DNA of 64,000 bases, from positions 166,575 to 230,574 of the forward strand of contig CAUYUJ010014334.1 of NCBI GenBank assembly GCA_963575745.1, given 5' to 3'. The DNA is from Prorocentrum cordatum. Its lineage: Eukaryota; Sar; Dinophyceae; Prorocentrales; Prorocentraceae. A model generated the notes under the pieces. It ran no database searches. It saw only the letters and a list, made by a program, of their open reading frames with translations, and had not been told where the DNA came from. Positions within the stretch are counted from its first letter, which is position 1. Each line of letters starts with the position of its first letter. Both the position numbers and the translations under genes were made by a program. Of the stretch, positions 55,146 to 64,000 are shown piece by piece.

Positions 55146-55184
55146 GTGTTCCCCGAAGGCTTTCCAAGCCGATTCGGGGAACAC
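55146..55184. repeat. conserved GTGTTCCCCGAA hairpin, copy 2
   Basis: A perfect 12-bp stem GTGTTCCCCGAA/TTCGGGGAACAC with an inner GGCTT/AAGCC stem in the loop. Confidence 0.8.
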
Positions 55185-55246
55185 ATGGTCCGATAGCTTG
55201 GCAGGTCTGGCCTCAACGTTCGGCCACATAGGCGCTTCCACAAAGG

Positions 55247-55296
55247 CAGGGGGCGGCGGTGATTCGCCGTAGGCGTCTTCGATCCGCCGCCCCCTG
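55247..55296. repeat. conserved 13-bp GC hairpin, copy 2
   Basis: A perfect stem CAGGGGGCGGCGG/CCGCCGCCCCCTG with a 24-base loop. Confidence 0.8.
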
Positions 55297-56623
55297 TCGA
55301 TTCATCGCAGGGATGCCTGGCGTGCTGGACTTCTTAGGGTTTGGTTTTGGTTCTTTTTCCCAAAGGACTCCCCCTGGGGCTCCGGCACGTCCCGCCGGCC
55401 ACCCGTAAAGCGCGTCCGTCGATGCCTGAAACGGCCGCTTCGCTCGGGACATCCTCAAACAGTCGCGAAGATGGCCCAAGATGGCCTCCACGTCCGCCCA
55501 AGATGGTCCAAGACGGCCTCCAAGACGGCCCCAGAGAGTCGAAGACGGCCCAAGACGGCCCAGGAGGGCCCGAAGAGGCCAAAATCATTGGATCTTGGAA
55601 TTTGCTTCTTCTCGGCATTCCGACGGCTCAAGACGGCCCAAGAGGCCCCCAAGATCGCCCAAGAGGCCCCCAAGAGGGCCCCATGACGGCCCAAGTGGCC
55701 TCCAAGACGGCCCCAAGAGGGCCCCAAGACGGCCTCCAACACGCCCAAGATGGCCTCCAAGACGCCCAAGATAGCCTCCAAGACGGCCCCGAAGCGCCCC
55801 AAGAGGGTCCCCCGTTAGCCCAGAAAGGCCCCCAAGACGGCTTCCGACGGCGTCAGACGTGCCAGGAACCACCAAGATGGCCGAAGTTGGCTCGAAGCTG
55901 GCCCAAGACGGCCCAAGAGGCCTCCAAGAGGGCCTCCAGGACGGCCAGAAGAGGCCCAAAACATTGATGTTCCTAATGTTCTTGACGGATTTTGACACTT
56001 GCTTCCTTTCGGCCTTCCAGCGGCCTGAGACGGCCCAAGAGCCCCCAAAGATCGCCGAAAGATCGCCCAAGAGGCCTCCAAGATGGCCCCAGAACGGCCC
56101 AAGAGGGCCCCAAGACGGCCCCAAAAGGCCCCCAAGACGGCACAGGAGGCTTTTAAGACGCCCAAGATGTGCCTCCAAGATGGCCCTGGAGCATTCCAAC
56201 AGGGCTCCAAGTCGGACCAGAGAGGCGCCCCAAACGGCTTCCGACGGCGTCAGACGCCAGGAGCCCACCAAGACGGCCGAAGATGGCCCTGAGATGGCCC
56301 AAGACGACCCAAGAGGCCTCCAAGAGGGCCTCCAGGAAGGCCCGAAAAGGCAAAAATCATTCATTTCGCATGGGTTTTTGAAGGATTGTGGCATTTGCTT
56401 TGTTTCTGCCTTCCGACGGCCCGAGACGGCCCAAGTGCCCCCAAAGGTCGCCCGAGAGGCCCAAGACACGGCCCCAAGAGGCCCCCAAGACGGCCCAAGG
56501 GACTTCCAAGACGCTCAAGATGGCCCCCAAGACGGCCCAAGAGCCCTCCAAGACGTCCTCCAAGAAGACCCGAAAGGGTCAAAATGGCCTCCAGACGGCC
56601 AAGATGACCTTCAAGATGCCCAC

Positions 56624-56662
56624 GTGTTCCCCGAAGGCTTTCCAAACCGACTCGGGGAACAC
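56624..56662. repeat. conserved GTGTTCCCCGAA hairpin, copy 3
   Basis: GTGTTCCCCGA pairs with TCGGGGAACAC; the inner loop has changed (TTTCCAAACC) but the outer stem is kept apart from one position. Confidence 0.75.
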
Positions 56663-56724
56663 ATGGTCTGATAGCTTGGCAGGTCTGGCCTCAACGTTCG
56701 GCCACATGGGCGCTTCCACAAAAG

Positions 56725-56776
56725 CAGGGGGCGGCGGTGATTCGCGGTAGGCGTCTTCGATATCCGCCGCCCCCTG
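56725..56776. repeat. conserved 13-bp GC hairpin, copy 3
   Basis: A perfect CAGGGGGCGGCGG/CCGCCGCCCCCTG stem; the loop is two bases longer than in copy 2. Confidence 0.8.
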
Positions 56777-58734
56777 TTGGCTTGCCACAAGGGTGCTTTG
56801 CGTGCTGGGTCCTTTCGGTTTTGGTTCTTTGTCCAAAAGAACTCTCCCCTGGGGGTTTGGCCCGTCCCGCCGGCCACCCGGAAGGGACCGCAAACTATCG
56901 GAAGACCCGGTTGCTAATGTTTTTCCTGCCCCAGACGGCTCCAAGATGGCCCAAGCTGGCCTCCAAGATGCCCAAGACGGCCTCCCAGACGGCCCAAGAG
57001 GGTCCAAGATACTTTCAAGTCCGCCCAAGAAGCCTCCAAGATGGCCCAAGACTGCCTAAGAGGTGCCCACGATGCCTCCAAGACGGCCCAAGAGGCATCC
57101 GAGAGGATCTCTAGGAGGGCACGAGGAGGCTAAAATCTGTGATTTTCCGTAGGTTGCTGACGGATTTTCGTATTAGCTCTTTTTCGGTCTTCCGACGGCA
57201 CCCAAGACTCTGGGGGCGATCTTGGGCCAAGAGGCCCAAGATCGCCTCCAGAGCGCCCAGGAAGCCTCCAAGACGGCCAAAGACTGCCCAAGAGGTGCCC
57301 AAGAGGCCACCAAGACGGCCCAAGGTGCCTCCGGGGGGTCCTCCAGGAGGGCCCGAAGAAGCCAATATCATTGAATCCAATCCCCTAGGTTTTTGAATCA
57401 TTTTGATATTTGCTCCGTTCCGGCCATCGACGACAACCCAAGACGGACCAAGAGGCCTCCAAGATCGCTCCCAGAGCGCCCAAGAGGCCCCCCAAACGGG
57501 CCTCAGGACTGCCCAAGAGGCCTCCAAGACGGCCCAAAGACGGCCTAAGAGGCCTGTAAGTAAGACGCCCAAGGGAGCCTCGAAGACGGCCCTGGAGCAC
57601 GCAATGAGGGCCCCAAGTCGGCCAAGAGAGGCCCCCAAGACGGCTTCCGACAGCGTCCGACGGGCCAGGAGCCCACCAAGACGGCCCAAGATGGCTCTAA
57701 GATGGCCCAAGACGGCCCAAGAGGCCTCCAAGAGGGCCTCCAGGAATGCCCGAAGAGGCCAACTTCCCAACAGGTTGTTTTGAATGATTTCTTAGTTTGC
57801 TTCTTTTCGAGCTTCCGACGGCCCGAGACGGACCAAAAGCCCTTCGCCCCAAGATCGCCTACGAGGCCCCCAAAGTGGCCCCAGAATGGCCCAAGAGGCC
57901 CCCAAGACGGCCCCAAGAGGGCCCCAAGACGGCCCACGAGGCCTCCAAGACGGCCCAAGATGGCCTACAAGACGGCCTTGGAGCACACGGCCTGGGAGCA
58001 CCCCAAGAGGGCCCCAAGTCGGCCCAGAGAGGCCCCCAAGACGGCTTCCGACGGCGTCAGACGGGCCAGGAGCCCACCAAGACGGCCCAAGATGGCTCTA
58101 AGATGGCCCAAGACTGCCCAAGAGGCCCCCAAGAGGTCTCCAAGACGGCCACGGAGGCCACCAAGGTGGCCTCCAGGAAGGCTCGAAGAGGCCCGAATCA
58201 CTGATTTTCCATACAAGGTCTTTGACGGATTTGGGCATTTGCTTCTTTTCGAGCTTCCGACGGCCCGAGATGGCCCAAGAGCCCCCAAAGGTCGCCCCAA
58301 GATCGCCTACGAGGCCTCCCAAGGATGGCCCCAGAATGGCCCAAGAGGCCCCACAGACGGCCCCAAGAGGATCCCAAGACTGCCCAAGAGGCCTCCAAGA
58401 CGCCCAAGATGGCCTACAAGACGGCCTTGGAGCACACGGAATTGGAGCGACCCAAGAGGGCCCCAAGTCGGCCCAGAAAGGCCCCCAAGACGGCTTCCGA
58501 CGGCGTCAGACGGGCCAGGGATGCCCTAAGACTGCCAAAGAGGCCCCACAGAAGCTCCCGAAGGCACCTAAGAGGCCTCCAAGAGGGCCACAAGATGCCT
58601 CCACAAGGCTCCCATGAAGCTCCAAGGAGGCCCCAGAAGTGCCCCCAGAGGCTCCCAAGATGTCCCTCCTCCTCCTCCTCCTCCTCCTTCTCCTCCTCCT
58701 CCTCTACGTGATCTTCCCCGCCATCCTTCCCCGA

Positions 58735-58773
58735 GTGTTCCCCGAAGGGTTTCTACAAAGGCTGGGGGAACAC
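58735..58773. repeat. conserved GTGTTCCCCGAA hairpin, copy 4
   Basis: GTGTTCCCC pairs with GGGGGAACAC; the middle has diverged. The following GC hairpin (58840-58890) has lost its right arm. Confidence 0.6.
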
Positions 58774-58959
58774 ATGGCCCGACAGCTTGGCAGAGCTCTT
58801 GCCACAACGCTCGCCCACAGAGGCGAGTCCAAAGGCAGGGGACGGCGGTGATTCGTCGTAGGCGTCTTCGATCAAGCACCGTCATCCAAAATCAAAAGAC
58901 AGCTCGCCGCTTGGGCCCCACTGCCAGACAAAACGGAGAGCAGACATCGGACGTAGCCG

Positions 58960-59610
58960 CGTATGGCGTGCCAGCGAGGGGTTGCACCATGGGATGTGTC
59001 ACCCATGGATTTGGCAATTGGTTAGACCAGAAATTGGGCCATACATGGGTTGTACCGTTGGCTGCCCGATGGGTTGCACCATTCGGGGGCGCGCAATCAT
59101 GGATTAGCGATCCACGGATTTGGCGCGTGGTCGCCAAATCCATGGATCGGGGGGGCTGCCCTCCCCAAAATGCGGCCGATGCCGCCCCGTTCGGCTGTGG
59201 AAATCCGCAATATCCCATGAGAACGGGACCCGTCGCTAATCCACGCCCCCTTGATCCATGTTTGCGATCGCCTGAACCATCCATTGGGCGCGCCATGGGA
59301 TTCGCCACACGTTGCGCACACGAAGAATAAAACGGATGGTACGGATTGCGCCAAAAGTCTGCGCACTGGGCGGCCGACCATACCACGGCCAGCTAGTGGC
59401 CGTCCAGCAACTTGCGCACCCGGCGACCGAACATAGAACGCCACGCTCTTGGTTGCGCCATGAAGTGCGCACTCGGCTGCCGAGCAAAAACAGTTTGCGA
59501 TTGGTTGCGCAACAACTTGCGCACTCGGCGGCCGGACGTAAAACGCCCAAACTACCAGCCAGTAGCTCGCGAGACACAAATTCAAGCTACGTCCGAACAC
59601 AACAAATCGC
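58960..59610. repeat. degenerate GGTTGCACC / TTGCGCACTCGGC repeat
   Basis: From 58980 to 59300 the theme is GGTTGCACCATGGG with ATGGATTTGGC. From 59340 to 59580 it becomes CAACTTGCGCACTCGGC. Both are diverged and neither codes for anything recognisable. Confidence 0.6.
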
Positions 59611-59828
59611 CTCATAATTACTCATCGTGTTCCGACTCGGCCGTCGCTCTCGTCTTACTGCCGCCCCCCCATCCGGAAACCTCAATGAAGCCCTCCTCCA
59701 CATACACCTGGTGAAGCCGTGCAGAAGGGCACGACTTCGTGGAACATCGAAACAGGAACCCCCGACCCGATCACCATGCGAAAACTTTCGTCTCGGATCC
59801 ACTCGTGAGGGCCCACAGCCCCCGCAAA
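59611..59828. other. no recognisable feature
   Basis: Unique sequence. Confidence 0.4.
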
Positions 59829-59961
59829 TAGGGAAACAAAAAGTCACATAAACATAAAAACTCTTAGGTCCGCACGAATTTCTCGGATCGGCGCTGGGGC
59901 CCCCGGCGGCGCCTCCGGCGCCGCCCCTGGCGCGCTCCGCGCGCCAGGGAGGGGGGTCCAG
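59829..59961. mobile_element. TAGGG foldback MITE, truncated copy in opposite orientation
   Basis: It starts TAGGGAAACAAAAAGTCACA and continues through AAACATAAAAACTC and GATCGGCGCTGG. Its core is the reverse complement of the core of 60195-60392. It breaks off after GGTCCAG, so one arm is lost. Confidence 0.7.
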
Positions 59962-59977
59962 TGAGGGCCCCGAGGCA

Positions 59978-60152
59978 CCCTCCTCCTCCTCCTCCTCGAA
60001 CTTCTCCTCCCCCTCCTCCTCCTCCTCCTCCTCCTCCTCCCCCTCCTCCTCCTCCTCCTCCTCCTCCTCCTTCTCCTCCCTCTCCTCCTCCTCGCGCGAC
60101 GCGAGGAGGAGGAGGAGGAGGAGGAGGAGGAGGAGGAGGAGGAGGAGGAGGG
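59978..60152. repeat. CCT block and GGA block forming a palindrome
   Basis: CCT triplets to about 60090 and GGA triplets from about 60106 are exact reverse complements around CTCGCGCGACGCGAG, so the strand can fold into a long hairpin with almost no loop. Confidence 0.85.
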
Positions 60153-60194
60153 TACGACGCGCGGATGCCAGGTTCCCCTCCCCGGCACCTGCAC

Positions 60195-60392
60195 TAGGGG
60201 AACAGAAAGTGGCATAAACATAAAAACTCGGAGGTCCACGCGGATTTCTCGGATCGGCGCTGGACCCCCCTCCCTGGCGCGCGGAGCACGCTAGGGGCGG
60301 CGCCCGAGGCGCCGCCGGGGGGCCCCAGCGCCGATCCGAAAAATCCGAGCGGACCTCAGAATTTCGTGCTTATGTCACGTTGTGTTCCCCTA
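60195..60392. mobile_element. TAGGG foldback MITE, intact copy with TGCAC duplication
   Basis: 198 bp. The left end TAGGGGAACAGAAAGTGGCA and reversed right end TAGGGGAACACAACGTGACA match and pairing continues inward to GATCGGCGCTGG. Perfect TGCAC repeats flank it at 60190-60194 and 60393-60397. Related relics lie at 22533-22694, 59829-59961 and probably 62911-63015. Confidence 0.9.
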
Positions 60393-60397
60393 TGCAC

Positions 60398-61529
60398 CCC
60401 CTACCCCCACTAGAACAACATGTTCAGTGCCGTGAAGGCCCTCGCACGGCCGCGCGAACCTCCCGAGAGGTAGCGCTGTGTGCATGTCCGCCTCCATTCG
60501 CACCAACGCGACGGCCAGCCCGAGGCAGAGGAAGCAAGCACGGGGGCCCCCCGCACCCCCGAAGAGGCCCCTGCCAGGCCACAAGGCAAATCTACCCCAG
60601 CAAGTCCGAAGACCCCAACCCCGGAGCGATCCGGAAGAAAACAAACGGCACGACAAAAAAACAGCGCGTGCGGAAAGATGGCGCCGCATGGCGCCATGTG
60701 TAAGACAGCGCAGAGTAGTGAGCTCGAAGAGGGGCTGCTATGGTAGAGAAGCTCCCTACCTGCCTACCGCCACGACAACACGGCCCCTCAAAGCACAGAC
60801 AAGGAACGAAGGAGCGAAGGGGAGAGCTGCGCAGCGCGACGCGCAAGTTCAGCTAGAGATGCCCGGATTCATGGAGCTCACGCAAAGCCTGCTGGTGCGA
60901 TCGGAACCGATAGCAGAGATTCGATGGGCCGCTGGAGCAACAAGTTGTGAAACTTCTGTCGCATATACTGGAATTCCAGACGCGCTGGAGCTTGAATTGG
61001 ATTTCCTGTGCACGCCTTCGTGAAAGCAACATAGGCAATGGGGTGCGACAAGCCGGCTCACACTTGCCATCGGCACGACTCGAGTATGACATACAAGAAG
61101 CTACTAATGACTTGGCCAGCTCTATGTATGGAACCATTGGTTGGCCACCCAGACGAGCCGTTGCCCCGACCACTGTTGGAATATCATTTGCGCAATCAGC
61201 AATAGACAAACCAAACACCTTACGAGCATGACCTTTTCTCGCATGTCCGCACGGACCACCCAAGTCGGCATTGAGGCCCCTCTCCCTGTCCCCCTCGACA
61301 GGCTGGTGGAGGGGGCGACGCCAGATGCGCCGCCTAGGAGTGTGGGATGGGGGCTCGAGCGCCGACCCGAAAAGTCATCATTGACCTCCAAAGGTTGTTC
61401 CAGAGGCCCTCCTGCCTACCTGTCGGCGGGTCTACAGCTGGGGCTCGAAAACCATGAACAGCGAGATGGACGCTCCCCCCCCATAAGGCCAGCGCCCACC
61501 GACGCACCGTCCTGCCTCATCATCCCTAC
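60398..61529. other. no gene recognised
   Basis: Unique sequence. A plus-strand frame ending at 61023 (MELTQSLLVRSEPIAEIRWA) and a minus-strand frame over 61263-60853 both look partly protein-like, but they overlap, share no domain with known families, and neither can be preferred. Confidence 0.35.
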
Positions 61530-61566
61530 TCCTCTTGCCTCCTCGTCCTCATCCTCATCCTCCTCC

Positions 61567-61632
<66 letters not shown>

Positions 61633-61758
61633 CCATCACCATCACCATTATCACCACCACCAGCCGCATCAGCATCACCATCACCACCACCACCATCATC
61701 ATCATCAGCAGCAGCATCATCAGCATGAACATCCTCATCCTCATCCTCATCCTCATCC

Positions 61759-61798
<40 letters not shown>

Positions 61799-62227
61799 AA
61801 TCATCATCATCATCATCATCAGCAGCAGCATCATCATCATCGTCGCAAACATCATGACCATCACCATCACCATTAATGCCACAATCACCATCCTCAGTAT
61901 CGTCAACACCATCAGCATGAGCATCGTCAATCAGCATCACCACAATCATCACCAGCACCGTCGCCGTAATCCTTATCATCGTCATCATCATGGTTGTCGT
62001 ACCCGTCGTCGTCATTGTCATCATCGTGCCCTCGCTATCGGCAACGCCATCGCCATGAACATCGCCAACATCATCATCACATTCATCATCATCAGCATCA
62101 TCAGCATCATCAGCATCGCCATCATCATTATTAGCATCATTATTAGCATCATCAGCATCGTCACCATCATCATCGTTATCATCATGGTCGTTATCATCAG
62201 CATCATCGACATCAGCAGCAGCATCCC

Positions 62228-62265
<38 letters not shown>

Positions 62266-62500
62266 GCATCATCATCATCACCACCATCATCATCATCATC
62301 ATACATCATCAGCATCATCATGAAACATAGTGATCCCCGTGACCTCAAACCTCACAACCGCATTCATCAACATCAGCATCAGCATCAGCATCATCAACAT
62401 CGTCATCATCAGCATCAGCATCAACAGCATCACCAGCATCAGCATCAGCATCAGCACCAGCAGCAACAGCATCAGCATCAGCATCCGCATCAGCATGCCC
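61530..62500. repeat. (CAT)n / (CATCAG)n block
   Basis: About 970 bases of CAT triplets with CAC, CAG and CGT variants. The last 130 bases are CATCAG hexamers. Asp-, His-, Ile- or Met-rich frames are artefacts. Confidence 0.95.
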
Positions 62501-62910
62501 CTCCTGCTAAACTCCCTCCTCCCCCCTCCTCCAAGACTGGCCCCTCGCACGCATCCCCGGCACCCTTCCGCACACGCCTGCCGGGGCGCGCCCCGCCGGT
62601 GGCGACGGGGGGCCTCTCCAAAAGACCCTGCCAGAAGGAGGAGGCCTCGCGGACCCGGCCAGGGAGGAGGCCGCTCCCTCGTGCCTTCTCCAGTCAAGCT
62701 CGAATCCTCGGCCTCGATCCCCAGGAGGACGGGCGACGGCACGCAAGAGGAGGAAAGGGGGGGAGGGCCAGGAGGCAGCCGAGGGCCCCCGAAGCCCAAC
62801 CGGGGCTGCTGCTCAAAGCATATACGTGCGCAGATACAGGAGGGGTAGACCACAGCCTCCGCCCCTTGCCTCCTCCGGAAGAAAAACCGGCACAAGCAGA
62901 AGTTGTCGGA
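62501..62910. other. no recognisable feature
   Basis: GC-rich unique sequence in intron 2 of protease gene 2. Confidence 0.4.
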
Positions 62911-63015
62911 GGTCCGCGCATGTCTCTTGGATCGGCGCGGACTTCCTGGAGCACTGATGGGCGGCGCCCGAAGCACCGCCAAGAAAGCGTCGCGGACCTT
63001 CGTTCGTGTCTGTGA
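62911..63015. mobile_element. probable relic of the TAGGG / GATCGGCGC foldback family
   Basis: GTCGGAGGTCCGCGCATGTC and GGATCGGCGCGGAC resemble the left arm at 60225-60262, and GCGGACCTTCG near 62993 resembles the right arm. Heavily worn. Confidence 0.45.
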
Positions 63016-63119
63016 CGTGTTCTAGTCTTTCAGCCTTCTCCTCCCTCCCTCCCTCCTCTCCCTCCTCACTCCTCCTCCTCCCTCCTCCTCCCTCCCTCCT
63101 CCCTCCTCACTCCTCCCCC

Positions 63120-63266
63120 CTCACTCCTCACTTCTCCTCCTCCTCCTCCTCCTCCTCCGCCTCCGCCTCCTCCTTCTCCTCCTCCTCCTCCTCCTCCTCC
63201 TCCTCCTCCTCCTCCTCCTCATTCTCCTCCTCCTCCTCCTCCTCCTCCTCCTCCTCCTCCTCCCCC
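63120..63266. repeat. CCT block on the downstream side of protease 2 exon 2
   Basis: About 145 bases of CCT triplets ending ten bases from the exon 2 donor. Confidence 0.95.
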
Positions 63267-63275
63267 TCGCTGTGC

Positions 63276-63374
63276 CTGCTCATCGATGCACTTGCCCCAG
63301 ATCTGCCCAGTGCCGAAGGTGATGGACACGTCGTCCGCCGAGGTGGGCCCTGCTCCATCAACCAAGCCCGGAGC
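63276..63374 (-). CDS. pepsin-type aspartic protease 2, exon 2 (flap)
   Basis: This 99-base exon encodes APGLVDGAGPTSADD followed by VSITFGTGQIWGKCIDEQ, the flap of the N-lobe, with the flap Tyr again replaced by Phe. Length, phase and acceptor (GCAG before GCTCCG) are identical to exon 2 of gene 1. The donor is CAG followed by GCACAG, a GC donor where gene 1 has GT. It joins in phase to VCLG at 52007 across an 11.3-kb intron. Exon 1 with the signal peptide and first catalytic Asp was not found below 64000, so the gene is partial in this window. Confidence 0.83.
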
Positions 63375-63404
63375 CTGCATCGCTGCACGTCGTCATCCGA
63401 AGGG

Positions 63405-63615
63405 GAGTAGGAGGAGGAGGAGGAGGAGGAGGAGGAGGAGGAGGAGGAGGAGGAGAGGGAGGATAATGAGAAGGAGAAGGAGAAGGAGAAGGAGAAGGAG
63501 AGAGGAAGAGGAGGAGGAGGAGGAGGAGGAGGAGGAGAGGAGGAGGAGGAGAGAGGAGAGGGAGGGAGACGGAGATGGAGAAACAGGAGGAGGAGGAGGA
63601 GGAGGAGGAGGAGGA
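63405..63615. repeat. GGA block on the upstream side of protease 2 exon 2
   Basis: About 200 bases of GGA/GAA triplets. On the transcribed strand this is a pyrimidine tract just before the exon 2 acceptor, and it is complementary to the CCT block at 63120-63266. Confidence 0.95.
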
Positions 63616-64000
63616 CGTCGCTCGGGGTGGGGAGCTCACGCGTCGCGCCCCCCCACCCGGCCGTGCGCGGAGCGGGGCCGGCCCCCGCCTCCGCGCGGCC
63701 GGGCGCGCCGCTGCGCCGCGCGCCAGCCCGCGCGGCGTCCTCCTGGCCCAGCTGGCCTGCCGCCAGGCCGCGGCCGCCCTCCGGCCTGCAGCTAGCGGCG
63801 GATCGAGGGCCTCGCCGCCGCTCGCGCCCTCTCCGCCGCGGCGGCCGCTCGTCCCGGCCTGCCGTGCGGCTCGGCTCTGGCCGCCTCGCCGCTCTCGGGC
63901 GCGGGAGGCCCGCCGCCCGCTCCTCGAGGCGGGCCCGCCACCCTGCCCGGGTGGCGGCGGACACCTCCTGTCCTTCCCGCACGCTCCGCGGTGCGCCTTC
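63616..64000. other. extremely GC-rich stretch, no gene recognised
   Basis: Open on several frames with Arg/Ala/Gly/Pro-rich products. No signal peptide or protease motif is seen, so I do not assign exon 1 of gene 2 here. Confidence 0.35.

Larger units (their letters stand above)
52301..58665. repeat. 6.3-kb satellite of CCAAGATGGCC / CCAAGACGG arrays
   Basis: Imperfect 12- and 21-base units (CCAAGATGGCCTCCAAGACGG) alternate with AT-richer spacers (AAAATCATTGATTTTC, GGATTTTGGCATGTTCTTCT, then CAGCTCTCCGACGG) at about 53128, 53552, 53590, 54700, 55581, 55960, 56350, 57130, 57365, 57765 and 58195. Five higher-order heads carry CCGTAGGCGTCTTCGATC near 52717, 54291, 55268, 56749 and 58858. It fills most of intron 2 of protease gene 2. 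Long Met-Gly-Pro-Ser-Trp frames are artefacts. Confidence 0.9.

Noticed and set aside
48395-58529. Many long frames reading MGPSWGPLGASW... or PKRPPRGPQEAP...
   Set aside because: They arise because the CCAAGAGGCCCC unit has no stop codon in any register. They exist on both strands at once and end wherever a spacer intervenes.
61416-62348. Asp-rich, Ile-rich and His-rich frames over the CAT block
   Set aside because: Simple triplet-repeat artefacts with no unique sequence.
1-64000. Dinoflagellate spliced-leader, tRNA, rRNA or snRNA genes
   Set aside because: I looked for the spliced-leader core and for obvious RNA genes by eye and found none; a covariance-model search would settle it.

Overview
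This looks like nuclear DNA from a dinoflagellate-type protist, possibly a GC-rich free-living lineage such as Prorocentrum (low confidence). The reasons are a GC-rich background, very large blocks of low-complexity triplet repeats, sparse genes split into short exons by introns of 6 to 11 kb, one apparent GC-type splice donor, and decayed LINE retrotransposons with endonuclease, reverse transcriptase, zinc-finger and RNase H parts. I found no operons, rRNA, tRNA, CRISPR array or spliced-leader copy. Most long open frames here are artefacts of repeats that contain no stop codon.

The best-supported genes are two tandem copies of a pepsin-type (family A1) aspartic protease on the minus strand. 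Gene 1 is complete in three exons: signal peptide, propeptide and first catalytic motif at 45439-44636; a 99-base flap exon at 35599-35501; and the C-terminal lobe with the second catalytic Asp at 29577-28753. Gene 2 shows its 99-base flap exon at 63374-63276 and its C-lobe exon at 52007-51000; its first exon would lie beyond the window. A 181-bp foldback transposon with a 5-bp target duplication sits near the end of the last exon of gene 2 and replaces its last residues.

The introns and spaces are full of mobile DNA. Intron 1 of gene 1 holds a decayed LINE of about 7 kb (44.3 to 37.2 kb). Three more LINE relics, also on the minus strand, lie at 4.6-4.9, 6.4-8.6 and 9.2-10.3 kb. At least six families of short foldback or terminal-inverted-repeat elements are visible, several with recognisable target duplications (5, 5, 8 and 15 bp, and TA). 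Imperfect arrays of the CCAAGAGGCCCC / CCAAGATGGCC type form higher-order satellites at 48.5-50.1 and 52.3-58.7 kb. One class of these arrays has a conserved head and tail and may be a mobile unit.

Layout: 0-1.8 kb array and microsatellite; 1.85-3.35 kb unrecognised coding segments; 3.4-6.4 kb triplet and tetranucleotide repeats with an RNase H relic; 6.4-10.3 kb LINE relics; 11.5-12.7 kb a decayed repeat-protein gene; 13.0-17.7 kb an A/C-rich block of unrecognised, frame-broken coding sequence; 18-28.7 kb tandem repeats and small transposons; 28.75-45.4 kb protease gene 1; 45.5-51 kb transposons and an array element; 51.0-63.4 kb protease gene 2, whose intron holds the large satellite.
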